From: Trichodesmium sp. jk18x7bins.61
GTDB taxonomy: Bacteria; Cyanobacteriota; Cyanobacteriia; Cyanobacteriales; Microcoleaceae
DNA: 16,589 bases
Reading direction: 5' to 3'
Assembly: GCA_022822685.1 (NCBI GenBank)
Contig: JAJEAQ010000073.1
Location: 1 to 16,589 of the forward strand
Shown here: positions 8,801-16,355 of the stretch, piece after piece
Layout: the number at the start of each line of letters is the position of its first letter
Position numbering within the stretch: position 1 is the first letter of the stretch
Position numbers and translations under genes: made by a program
Notes under the pieces: model-generated
The model's input: only the letters and a program-made list of their open reading frames with translations
Databases searched by the model: none
Told to the model about the DNA's origin: nothing

Positions 8801-8813
8801 TAGGATTGCTATA
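8801..8813. repeat. Copy of dispersed repeat tatagcaatccta (reverse orientation)
   Basis: taggattgctata here is the exact reverse complement of tatagcaatccta at 15529-15541, and a diverged copy lies near 15648. It sits just upstream of the putative secreted protein's start. The remaining spacer to pyrF (8814-8966) shows only AT-rich sequence. Confidence 0.45.
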
Positions 8814-8966
8814 CAAATAACTCCCTGAAAGTTATCACGTCTCAATCATAATTTACAGTTCATAAATTTTCCCAAATATTTGAAAATTGTTGTTATAATA
8901 ATCAAATCAAAACATAAGACATCTCACCACAATAACAAAGCCAAATAAATTAGAATGTACAAATAG

Positions 8967-9692
8967 TCAGTTTTTTTTACTTTTTACTTCAATTTCTGTA
9001 CAAATTCGCTCCAAAGCTTCTTTTGGGTCATTAGCAGCAGTAATAGGTCTGCCAATCACGAGATAATCAGCACCTGCTTGAATTGCTTGAGCAGGAGTGA
9101 GCGATCGCCTCTGGTCTCCTAACTCCGCCCCAGTTGGCCTGATTCCTGGACAAACCAACACAAAATCATCCCCACAAACTCGCCTCAAATGTTCCACCTC
9201 TTGAGGGGAACAAACAGCCCCACTTAAACCAGTTTCCTGAGCTAATAAAGCCATTTGCAAAGCATATTCTGGCAACTCCAGAGGAATTTTTAAATCAAAA
9301 GTAATATCACGAGATGTCAAACTTGTCAATACAGTAATCCCTATCAACCGTGGTAGGTTTTTACCTGTAGTTTGTGCCTCTTCCCTGATAGCCTCTTGAG
9401 CTGCTGTCAAAGCCACTCTGCCAGCAGTAGCATGGATTGTCAGTAAATCAACCCCATACTTAGCTGCTGCCTGACAAGCTCCAGCAACAGTATTGGGGAT
9501 ATCATGAAACTTTAAATCGAGAAAAATCCGCTTCTGACGTTGTTTGAGAATAGATATAATCTCAGGGCCACAATTCACAAACAACTCCAGACCAACCTTC
9601 CACCAAATTATTTGGGGTAGCTTGTCTATCAGAGCGATCGCTGCTGCCTCAGTCGGAACATCCAACGGCACAATAATCTTCTCAATACTCAT
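8967..9692 (-). CDS. pyrF: Orotidine 5'-phosphate decarboxylase
   Basis: Converts OMP to UMP, the last step of de novo pyrimidine synthesis, in the cytoplasm. The protein is 241 residues, normal for the bacterial type I family. The signature LDLKFHDIPNT carries the catalytic D-K--D set (Asp59, Lys61, Asp64). Other family motifs are VPLDVP at the N-terminus (first active-site Asp), KVGLELF, and the C-terminal phosphate-binding VIGRPIT with CPGIRP before it. ATG 9690-9692 overlaps the tyrS stop codon by one base (TGATG), which implies translational coupling; the open frame extends one TTG codon upstream. Intact, with two HIP1 sites and no premature stop. The tyrS-pyrF pairing is, from memory, common in cyanobacteria. 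Confidence 0.96.
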   Translation of the reverse strand: MSIEKIIVPLDVPTEAAAIALIDKLPQIIWWKVGLELFVNCGPEIISILKQRQKRIFLDLKFHDIPNTVAGACQAAAKYGVDLLTIHATAGRVALTAAQEAIREEAQTTGKNLPRLIGITVLTSLTSRDITFDLKIPLELPEYALQMALLAQETGLSGAVCSPQEVEHLRRVCGDDFVLVCPGIRPTGAELGDQRRSLTPAQAIQAGADYLVIGRPITAANDPKEALERICTEIEVKSKKN

Positions 9693-10909
9693 CAATTACT
9701 TACCAACCGCATAAAATTCTTTTTACCCACCCGTAAAACCTTACCATCAAGATCTGATGGAGAATCAAAAGTCATATTTTGGTCACAGACACGATCTTCA
9801 TTCAATCTTACAGCTCCCCCAGCAATTTTTTTTCTGGCTTCAGAGCTACTTTTACACAATCCACTAGCACTAATAATGTAAAACAACTTAGCCGGAAACT
9901 CCACGGTAGCCAAAGAAAACTCTGGAACAGCTTCAGTCTGAGTCATATCACCCTCAACCACCATTTTGAACGCTGTTTGTTGGGCCTCTTGAGCTGTTTC
10001 CTGACCATGATACTGAGACACAATATCCAAAGCCAGAAATTTTTGTCTTTCCCGAGGATTCTCGGCCAGAGAATCAAGAGGTAAATTTGTCAATAGTTCA
10101 AAATACTCTTCTAACTGAGCATCAGGAATTTTTTCCAGCTTAGAATACATAGTCAAAGGATCTTCCGATAGCCCAACATAATTACCCAAAGACTTAGACA
10201 TTTTCTGTACACCATCAGTCCCCAACAGAATCGGCATCAACAGACCAAACTGAGGCTTTTTGCCAAAATGGCGTTGTAAATCTCGTCCCACCGCAATATT
10301 AAACTTTTGGTCAGTGCCCCCCAGTTCGACATCAGCATCCACAGCTACAGAATCATAGCCTTGCATCAGAGGATAGAGAAACTCATGGATATAGATTGGA
10401 CTTTCTTGCTGATAACGGAGGGCAAATCCTTCCTTAGCCAACATTTGTCCCACTGTCATTGTTGCCAAAAGCTCTAGAATATTAGCCAAGTCCAATTTAG
10501 AAAGCCATTCAGAGTTATAGCGAATTTCTAACCGCCCTGGTGTATCAAAATCCAATATTGGTCGAACTTGCTCCAGATAAGTTTTGGCATTTTCCCGCAC
10601 CTGTTCTGGAGTCAACTGCTTTCGGACTTCAGATTTTCCAGTCGGATCGCCAATTCTAGCAGTAAAATCTCCTATGATTAATACTGCTGTATGTCCAGCA
10701 TCTTGAAATGCTCGAAGTTTGCGAACTGGGATACTATGACCTAGATGAATATCTGCTCCTGTGGGGTCAATCCCCAATTTAACTCGCAAAGAGTAGTCTG
10801 ATTGGGTTAATCTTTGAAGTAAATTTTCATTAGGATCTTTGGAATCCGGTTGATTGGGAAATATCTCACTGATGCCACGATGCAGCCATGTAAATTTATC
10901 AGTCATCAT
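9692..10909 (-). CDS. tyrS: Tyrosyl-tRNA synthetase
   Basis: Charges tRNA-Tyr with tyrosine. At 405 residues it has the length of bacterial TyrRS. Class I signatures are HLGHS (55-59) and KMSKS (236-240); the tyrosine/ATP pocket is visible in KLGIDPTGADIHLG and in the GGTDQKFN segment (about 197-204). An S4-type RNA-binding domain closes the protein (about 343-405, SSEARKKIAGGAVRLNEDRV). The HLGHS and DPTGKSE pattern points to the TyrZ-like subtype rather than the E. coli-like one. Two ATGs in tandem (10909 and 10906) can serve as start. It is first in an operon with pyrF. No T-box leader is apparent upstream. Intact and undamaged. Confidence 0.96.
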   Translation of the reverse strand: MMTDKFTWLHRGISEIFPNQPDSKDPNENLLQRLTQSDYSLRVKLGIDPTGADIHLGHSIPVRKLRAFQDAGHTAVLIIGDFTARIGDPTGKSEVRKQLTPEQVRENAKTYLEQVRPILDFDTPGRLEIRYNSEWLSKLDLANILELLATMTVGQMLAKEGFALRYQQESPIYIHEFLYPLMQGYDSVAVDADVELGGTDQKFNIAVGRDLQRHFGKKPQFGLLMPILLGTDGVQKMSKSLGNYVGLSEDPLTMYSKLEKIPDAQLEEYFELLTNLPLDSLAENPRERQKFLALDIVSQYHGQETAQEAQQTAFKMVVEGDMTQTEAVPEFSLATVEFPAKLFYIISASGLCKSSSEARKKIAGGAVRLNEDRVCDQNMTFDSPSDLDGKVLRVGKKNFMRLVSN

Positions 10910-11347
10910 TAAATATTTAGTTCATCAAAAATAACTCATGGAAAACCCACTATAATCTATAATCACCAGATTTAGTTTTGAGAGGAAAGCCACCAGCATA
11001 TTAATAGTTTTGAGTACTACACTAACCATAAATAGCAATGTGATACTATTGCAATTTAATTGTCTTAACTAATTTGAGTAGGTTAGATTTTCCATTCACA
11101 ATTTAGTTATGCACCGAAACCCAAAGGCAGAATTTATAGGTGTATTTATGCTAAAAGTTAAGTTATTAAAAATGGAAAACTTCATAAATGGTTAAATATA
11201 GCATTTCTCAGTCTTGTGAGGTATATTAATTCCAGTCAAACCCAGGCTGGTAAACTGTAAGTTGTACCTCAGTTGATTGGGAAGGGCTATATGACAACAT
11301 AAGTTGAAGATTATTCAAAGACCCAAAATATTGATTCGGTATAATTA
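10910..11347. other. Gene-free spacer between divergent tyrS and the TPR remnant
   Basis: About 440 bases holding the tyrS promoter region. Only a weak 7-bp inverted repeat (tgaggta 11217-11223 / tacctca 11265-11271) is seen. No gene or confident promoter is recognised. Confidence 0.4.
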
Positions 11348-11554
11348 ATGACTATGAATACAACAGATTTTGTAGAAGCTAACCAACTTCAACAACAAGG
11401 GAGGCTAGAGTCAGCGATCGCTCTATACTATCAAGCAATTGAGTTCAACCCTGATTTTTCTTTCTATTACTATAACTAGGCTCAAGTTTTCTCCCACAAA
11501 AAGGATTGGGAACAAGCTATTATTTTCTACCACCGTGCTATCGATTATCTTTGA
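11348..11554 (+). pseudogene. Remnant of a TPR-repeat protein
   Basis: From ATG 11348 the frame reads NTTDFVEANQLQQQGRLESA followed by IALYYQAIEFNPDF, a standard tetratricopeptide repeat, to TAG 11477-11479 (codon 44). The same frame continues with AQVFSHKKDWEQAIIFYHRAI, a second repeat, before TGA 11552-11554; beyond that similarity is lost and further stops follow. Such an opening repeat is typical of large cyanobacterial TPR proteins, often fused to glycosyltransferase or sulfotransferase domains, so this is probably only the first few percent of the former gene. TAG at the place of a repeat Leu would need TTG to TAG. A HIP1 site lies inside the first repeat. Confidence 0.7.
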
Positions 11555-11885
11555 TGGAAGGATGTACCTGTTCCACATCGTTTTTCATAGCTTGATTCAG
11601 CAATGCCAAAGATCGTACCTTATTATTAGGAATCTTCCATAATTATCACTCCAAGTGCTTTTCCTCCTTATATCACTTTCTGTAGACCACTTGCAGTAGG
11701 TTTGGGTTTTGAATAAAAATTTTTTCCTTCTGCCTGATTAAATAAACCTCTTGCAAAACAAAAAGTCAAATATAATTACATACACAAATAATCTTAAATA
11801 ACTTACTTATACAAGAAGTTTATAGTATATCTAAACTCATAATAATTACTAAGCTCTAAAATCTAGTCAAGGAAGTTAAACCAAA
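11555..11885. other. Gene-free spacer and leader of the PBP gene
   Basis: About 330 AT-rich bases with no protein signal. It should contain the promoter of the penicillin-binding protein and the lost 3' part of the TPR gene. I do not see a convincing -35/-10 pair. Confidence 0.4.
11869..11875 (+). promoter_or_regulatory. Ribosome binding site AAGGAAG before a GTG start
   Basis: AAGGAAG is followed by ten bases and then GTG at 11886. The spacing is slightly long but this is the only purine-rich match near the start, and it supports the GTG, since the open frame has no ATG before residue 31. Confidence 0.5.
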
Positions 11886-13820
11886 GTGTCCACCAACGCT
11901 CTCCCTCACAAGCAAACTGCAAAATCTAAGTCTGAACCTGGACCGGTATTTGAATTTATTCAATCTGTCAGTAAGATGACAGCGGGTACAGTATTAGGCA
12001 TTACTATGCTGACTAGCTCATTAGTTGCTGGAGGCTTAGTAGGTTTAGCCATTAGCTTCCGCAATCTGCCGGATGTGCGAGTCTTAAAAGATTACACACC
12101 TTCAGAAACAACTTATATATATGATATCAAGGGCAGACCTTTAGCTAGTCTTCATGATGAGGCCAACCGAGAAGTTACACCTCTGAACCAAATTTCTCCA
12201 GAATTAAAAAGAGCAGTTTTAGCGATTGAAGATAGTAACTTTTATAATCACCATGGGATTTACCCCACTGGAATTATGCGTGCTCTTGTAGCTAACTTGG
12301 AGCGGGGTAAAACTGTTGAAGGGGGATCTACCGTTACTATGCAGTTAGTCAAAAATTTATTTTTATCCCCAAAAGCTCAACTCAGTCGGAAAGTAGCTGA
12401 AGCTGTTCTAGCAATTAGAATGGAGCAAATTCTAGACAAAGAGGAAATATTAGAGTTATACCTCAACCAAATTTATTGGGGTCATAACTTATATGGAGTT
12501 GAAACTGCATCTAAAAGTTATTTTAATAAGTCATCCAAGGATTTAACTTTGGCCGAAGCTGCCTTGATGGCAGGTATGATTCCTGCACCAGAGGAGTATA
12601 GTCCTTTTATTAATTATCAAAAGTCTAAGCAGCGTCAAGCAATAGTTTTGGCCAGAATGCGAGAACTAAATTGGATCACTCCTGATGAAGAGGCAGAAGC
12701 GCTCAAACAACCATTATTAGTCGGTAAAGTTACCTCGTTTCGCCAGAGTAAACTTCCTTATATTACTGCAGCAGTTATTCAAGAGTTAAATGAAAGATTT
12801 GGTAGAGATGCTGTTCTGAAGGGAGGAATGCGGGTACAAACTACCATTGACATGAACTTCCAACGAATGGCCCAAAAAACAGTTACTGAATGGCATGAAA
12901 TATTATATGCTCGAGGGCTGTATCGAAGTAGGGAGAAAGGCCAATTAGCATTAGTGGCAGTTGACCCGCGGACTCACTTTGTTAAAGCAATGGTTGGTGG
13001 GGCAGACTTTAAAAATAGTCAGTATAACCGTGCTGTTCAAGCCCGTCGACAACCTGGTTCTGCATTTAAACCTTTTGTTTATTATACTGCTTTTGCTTCT
13101 GGTAGATTTTCACCGGATTCGATTATCAGTGATACTCCAGTTAGTTACCCAGACGGGAATGGTTATTATTCTCCTCGGAATTACGGTGGTGGATATTCTG
13201 GGGCTGTTAGTATTCGTAGAGCTTTGGAGTCTTCTTTAAATGTACCTGCTGTAAAAATTGGTCAGTCTGTGGGGCTGAATAAGGTAATTGAAGTTGGTCG
13301 CATTTTAGGCATTAAAAGCCCGATGGAACCTGTTATCTCTTTACCACTAGGAGCTGTAGATTTAACACCTCTGGAAATGGCAGGTGCCTATGCTACTTTT
13401 GCCAATAATGGTTGGCATTCTGACACTACCTTTATTGTACAGGTGACAGATACCAGTGGTAACGTGCTTTTGGACAATACTCCTAAACCTAAATTAGTTC
13501 TGAATCAGTGGGCTGTAGCATCACTCAACAGTGTATTAGTAGGAGTAATAGAAAGAGGTACAGCTACTAGGGCACAAATTGGTCGTCAAGCTGCGGGAAA
13601 AACTGGTACAACTTCTTCGGAACGAGATGTTTGGTTTGTCGGTTATACTCCTCAGTTAGCAACAGCTATTTGGGTGGGTAATGATGATTATCGACCTCTC
13701 TATTATGGCGCTACTGGTGGCGGTACTGTTGCACCTATCTGGCGTGATTTTATGAAGCAAGCCTTGAGTGGTGTACGTCACGAATACTTCCCTCCAGCAT
13801 CTAATTTTGAGAAACCTTAG
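11886..13820 (+). CDS. Class A penicillin-binding protein (bifunctional peptidoglycan glycosyltransferase/transpeptidase, PBP1A-like)
   Basis: Polymerises and crosslinks peptidoglycan at the outer face of the inner membrane. 644 residues: cytoplasmic tail, one membrane segment (about 32-57), GT51 glycosyltransferase domain (about 75-250) and transpeptidase domain (about 355-625). GT51 motifs are EDSNFYNHHGI with catalytic Glu115, GGSTVTMQLVKNLF (147-160) and the RMEQILDKEEILELYLN helix. Transpeptidase motifs are SAFK (Ser392/Lys395), SLN (450-452) and KTGT (572-575), all intact. The C-terminus is short, without OB-fold or other accessory extension, so it is a compact class A enzyme. The start is GTG. 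A stem-loop follows at 13894-13925. No premature stop, consistent with selection. Filamentous cyanobacteria usually have several such genes, so the exact paralogue is not assigned. Confidence 0.95.
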   Translation: MSTNALPHKQTAKSKSEPGPVFEFIQSVSKMTAGTVLGITMLTSSLVAGGLVGLAISFRNLPDVRVLKDYTPSETTYIYDIKGRPLASLHDEANREVTPLNQISPELKRAVLAIEDSNFYNHHGIYPTGIMRALVANLERGKTVEGGSTVTMQLVKNLFLSPKAQLSRKVAEAVLAIRMEQILDKEEILELYLNQIYWGHNLYGVETASKSYFNKSSKDLTLAEAALMAGMIPAPEEYSPFINYQKSKQRQAIVLARMRELNWITPDEEAEALKQPLLVGKVTSFRQSKLPYITAAVIQELNERFGRDAVLKGGMRVQTTIDMNFQRMAQKTVTEWHEILYARGLYRSREKGQLALVAVDPRTHFVKAMVGGADFKNSQYNRAVQARRQPGSAFKPFVYYTAFASGRFSPDSIISDTPVSYPDGNGYYSPRNYGGGYSGAVSIRRALESSLNVPAVKIGQSVGLNKVIEVGRILGIKSPMEPVISLPLGAVDLTPLEMAGAYATFANNGWHSDTTFIVQVTDTSGNVLLDNTPKPKLVLNQWAVASLNSVLVGVIERGTATRAQIGRQAAGKTGTTSSERDVWFVGYTPQLATAIWVGNDDYRPLYYGATGGGTVAPIWRDFMKQALSGVRHEYFPPASNFEKP

Positions 13821-13893
13821 TTACTGGAGTCATTAGCTTTTAAACCCAATCCTCTGCCCATCCCCAACCTATCATCTTTACTTTATAAACCCC

Positions 13894-13925
13894 GCCCCAC
13901 ACTGAAAAATTTTCTAGTGTGGGGC
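13894..13925. terminator. Perfect 10-bp stem-loop behind the PBP gene
   Basis: gccccacact (13894-13903) pairs exactly with agtgtggggc (13916-13925) around a 12-base loop. It begins 74 bases after the PBP stop. There is no T-run on the plus side, so it is either an imperfect terminator, an mRNA-end-stabilising hairpin, or a dispersed palindromic repeat. Confidence 0.5.
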
Positions 13926-14256
13926 AACCCCGATGAGGAAGTTAAATCCGTTGCTCAAAAGGTAGTTTTTTCTAAATATTCCTAACTATTCTGCTCTATT
14001 TTCTTTACTATAGCCTCTCTATTCCTATCATAAAATATACTAGCGATCGCCTGATTTAGTATCGCTCTGCTATCTAACCAAAGCATATTTACTACAGCAT
14101 TTAATTTTTTTCTGGGTTACTAAACAAGTAGTTGTTGTCAAAGAAAACTACTTGTTTGTAAATATTTAAAAATAAAGCTTTTTTTAAAAAAACAATTTTC
14201 CTGGCATATTAAAAGGCTATTAACAAGCAAATAAGCTATCATGTGTCTTGATTAAA
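13926..14256. other. Spacer between convergent PBP and DUF1825 genes
   Basis: About 330 bases with no supported gene, a HIP1 site at 14043-14050 and the inverted repeat at 14122-14157. Otherwise AT-rich. Confidence 0.4.
14122..14157. terminator. Perfect 12-bp inverted repeat between convergent genes
   Basis: aaacaagtagtt (14122-14133) is the reverse complement of aactacttgttt (14146-14157), with a 12-base loop. A-rich and T-rich flanks on both sides fit a bidirectional terminator. It lies 100 bases beyond the DUF1825 stop on the minus strand and 300 bases beyond the PBP stop on the plus strand. Confidence 0.5.
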
Positions 14257-14580
14257 TTACGACTTATTTTCTAATTCTGACTTCATTCTTTCTAAAGTTC
14301 CATGCATTTGATCAAACATTTGTTGAGGAGTAATGCCAAATTGATTTAACTGAGTTTTGAGTTGTTCCATCGTCATTTGAGCCATGAAATCTTCCGATAA
14401 TTCAAAGCGCTTCAGAAAAATGTGGTAGCGCTCCATAATCGCTTCCATTTGTTCAATATAAATTTTTTTCCCTTCCTGGTCAAACTTACCATAGTCACTT
14501 CCTAGTTTAATTAAGGATTGATAATCCTCAAATAATTGTTTTGCTTCTTGTTGAACTACTTCTGAATCAAAAAATCCCAT
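14257..14580 (-). CDS. DUF1825 family protein
   Basis: A 107-residue protein matching the cyanobacterial DUF1825 family over its full length, from memory of its strongly conserved sequence: MGFFDSEVVQQEAKQLF at the start, then SDYGKFDQEGKKIYIEQMEA, RYHIFLKRFELSEDFMAQMT and FGITPQQMFDQMH. It is predicted mostly helical, charged and soluble, with no signal peptide. The function of the family is unknown as far as I know; near-universal presence in cyanobacteria suggests a housekeeping role. ATG 14578-14580 is preceded by AGGTAAG, a reasonable ribosome binding site. Intact, and convergent with the PBP gene. Confidence 0.9.
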   Translation of the reverse strand: MGFFDSEVVQQEAKQLFEDYQSLIKLGSDYGKFDQEGKKIYIEQMEAIMERYHIFLKRFELSEDFMAQMTMEQLKTQLNQFGITPQQMFDQMHGTLERMKSELENKS

Positions 14581-15327
14581 AATCTTACCTGATTTTGCAT
14601 ACTGAAATTATATTAACTAATTTTTAAATTGAGAGATACTCTAGTTTAAAAATTTTTATATGAACTTGTAAAGCTTTTTTTTTGGGGCGATTCCATATAC
14701 TTAGCAAAGTATAACATTAATTGAGTTCCAGCTCTTGATTAACAATGGTGTAAAAATACCCCTATCTTGGTTCGTCCAACCCGAAATTTTATTTGCCTAT
14801 GCAGAATGTTTAATTGATCTTAAAATTGATCATAACTATTTGAAGCATTACTTTGAATCATAGATTTTTATGAAAGTTTAGCGAATAAGTCTTTTACTTA
14901 CAGGAAGGAAGAAGTAAGACGGAAGTTAGCATGTTGGAAATGGTATTTCAACCCTTCCTTATTCAAGATCACCAATCGATAATTTGGCGAAGACTCCAGC
15001 CCAATACCTACTCTAACACCAATTTCAACATATATTCCTACAAAGTTTTTGTTAGTAGAAGGCACGGAGTTAAGAATTATGGGTTAGGAGAAGGGGAGAA
15101 AGGCAAATCCCTGAATAATTGTGCAGGTAATTTTACTGTAGGTATCTTTTTTTGAATCTGGTATAAAAGTCAGAAGAGAAGATTTTAGGGTAGTCCTAAA
15201 GATGCAAGGATATTGATTATTACACCCCTTTCATTGTCAAGAGGTTAAGTAGCAAAAATCATTACTTGTTTAGCACTACGAATTTTAGACATGATTGCTT
15301 TACTTTGATAAATCTTCCCTATTTCTG

Positions 15328-15434
15328 TTCTGAGGAATGAGTATTTTATTACTTACATAATTTCGACAGACTGAGGTTCTACATCTTTATTGCTCTTGAA
15401 ATTCTGTATTTTATTTGAGCCTCATTCCTCAGAA
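15328..15434. repeat. 107-bp element with perfect 14-bp terminal inverted repeats
   Basis: ttctgaggaatgag (15328-15341) and ctcattcctcagaa (15421-15434) are exact reverse complements flanking 79 AT-rich bases without coding capacity. Size and ends fit a MITE-like element or the footprint of one; no flanking target duplication is evident. Confidence 0.5.
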
Positions 15435-15528
15435 ATGCTAGCAATTTAATCTCACATAGAACTGAGAGCAGCGACAACCAAAAACCAAGGCAAACGAGTT
15501 AAAGTTTCTGATAATTACTGTGGTGATA

Positions 15529-15541
15529 TATAGCAATCCTA
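15529..15541. repeat. Dispersed repeat tatagcaatccta
   Basis: Exact match, in opposite orientation, to 8801-8813. A partial copy begins near 15648, and caatcctaa here faces ttaggattg at about 15674-15682, so the 15529-15682 interval may be one larger inverted-repeat unit. Confidence 0.45.
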
Positions 15542-15804
15542 AATCATTGGTAAAAAATTCAAAATATGGATAAAAGGTCTGAAAATATTCCCTCTGTTCC
15601 CTTTTTATTATTGCCTAATTCTCAAAGACTTTTTTCACAACTAAAATATAGCAATCACAAATCAGTTGTGAGATTAGGATTGGCTCGCTGACTTGGTTAG
15701 AGCCTCAAACTTTCTCATGAATCATTACTGATTGCTAGAAGATATCTGTAAAAAAATCTAAAAACAGCATCAAATAGCCAATCTTCGGTGGGTGACGGCG
15801 GCTC

Positions 15805-15832
15805 AAAACCCCGCCGGGGCGGGCGGGGTTTT
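15805..15832. terminator. GC-rich hairpin with flanking A and T runs, downstream of dtd
   Basis: aaaaccccgcc (15805-15815) pairs exactly with ggcggggtttt (15822-15832) around a six-base loop. The A/T ends make it terminator-like in both directions. On the minus strand it lies about 170 bases past the dtd stop and is the best terminator candidate for that gene. Confidence 0.65.
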
Positions 15833-16004
15833 AAAATACCCTATTCATTGTGGAATTCTTCCCACCTAACCCACCCTACATTAAGGCTTAATATTTTATT
15901 ATTTATAGATACCCTCTATATAGTGAAAATTACTTACTAATTGCTAGTGAAAAAATTCTCACCAAATCATTAGACTTGTTGGCCACATTCTGAAACTATC
16001 AGAA

Positions 16005-16277
16005 TTATTTCTGAGTAGCTTCTTTTTCCAATAACAAAGTAACCGGACCATCATTATCAATTTCAACTTGCATCATTGCTCCAAATATACCAGTTTCTAC
16101 CTTTAAACTACTCAGTTTTAATTTATCGATAAAGAGCTGATAAAGTTTTTTTGCAACTTCAGGAGATGGGGAACTATCAAAAGATGGACGACGACCTTTG
16201 CGACAGTCTCCATAAAGAGTAAATTGACTGATTATTAATAAATCGGGTAAGGTTGAGCCTGTCGCCGACAGGCTCAA
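16005..16277 (-). pseudogene. dtd: D-aminoacyl-tRNA deacylase, 3' part, separated from its 5' part by a group II intron
   Basis: DTD hydrolyses D-amino acids from mischarged tRNA. The C-terminal half is clear: LLIISQFTLYGDCRKGRRPSFD with the SQFTL motif, KVETGIFGAMMQVEIDNDGPVT with the GPVT (Gly-cisPro) motif, then LLLE and stop TAA 16005-16007. About the first 75 residues of a normal 150-residue DTD are missing. Immediately upstream on the same strand come a palindrome and then group II intron domains, so the 5' exon should lie beyond the right edge. The open frame begins with TTG 16277, but about its first ten residues come from the palindrome and junction, not from DTD. If the intron still splices, the gene may work; if not, it is dead. 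The exact junction is not determined here. Confidence 0.85.
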
Positions 16278-16280
16278 TGA
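16260..16280. repeat. Palindrome at the intron/dtd junction
   Basis: A 10-bp inverted repeat with a one-base centre, gagcctgtcg and cgacaggctc, lies at about 16255-16275, between the end of intron domain VI and recognisable dtd sequence. It is translated in the dtd frame but has no counterpart in DTD proteins that I recall. It may be an inserted palindromic repeat or the remains of a rearranged intron end. Confidence 0.55.
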
Positions 16281-16305
16281 GGATTACTCCTCTCCCCTCC
16301 CCTTT

Positions 16306-16339
16306 GAACCGTACGTGACAGTTTCCCATCACACGGCTC
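16306..16339 (-). ncRNA. Group II intron domain V
   Basis: 34 nucleotides that fold canonically: GAGCCGU pairs with ACGGUUC, a two-base GU bulge follows, then GUGAUGG pairs with CUGUCAC around a GAAA tetraloop. The AGC catalytic triad is in place. Domain V is the active-site helix, and its intact form suggests that loss of splicing, if any, is recent or lies elsewhere. Confidence 0.93.
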
Positions 16340-16355
16340 AAGCCTTATTTCCAGC

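Larger units (their letters stand above)
14581..16004. other. 1.4-kb gene-free, repeat-rich region
   Basis: No gene is supported on either strand. The open frame at 14931-15155 lacks family-like character. Seen instead: a copy of ggaagaagtaaga near 14907; a 14-bp inverted-repeat pair at 15328-15434; the tatagcaatccta repeat at 15529-15541 with a diverged copy near 15648 and an opposing ttaggattg at about 15674-15682; a small inverted repeat tcacaact/agttgtga (15636-15643, 15664-15671); and a GC-rich hairpin at 15805-15832. A 22-codon stretch at about 15464-15530 reads LRAATTKNQGKRVKVSDN and could be a relic of an unidentified gene. Confidence 0.5.

Noticed and set aside
9779..10084. Plus-strand open frame
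   Set aside because: Antisense to tyrS.
11439..11642. Plus-strand open frame over the TPR remnant
   Set aside because: Another phase; the TPR signal is in the frame starting at 11348.
12961..13239. Plus-strand open frame in another phase
   Set aside because: Lies wholly inside the PBP transpeptidase domain; leucine-rich shadow.
14931..15155. Plus-strand open frame of 74 codons
   Set aside because: Composition is not protein-like, no family is recognised, and it lies in a repeat-rich spacer.
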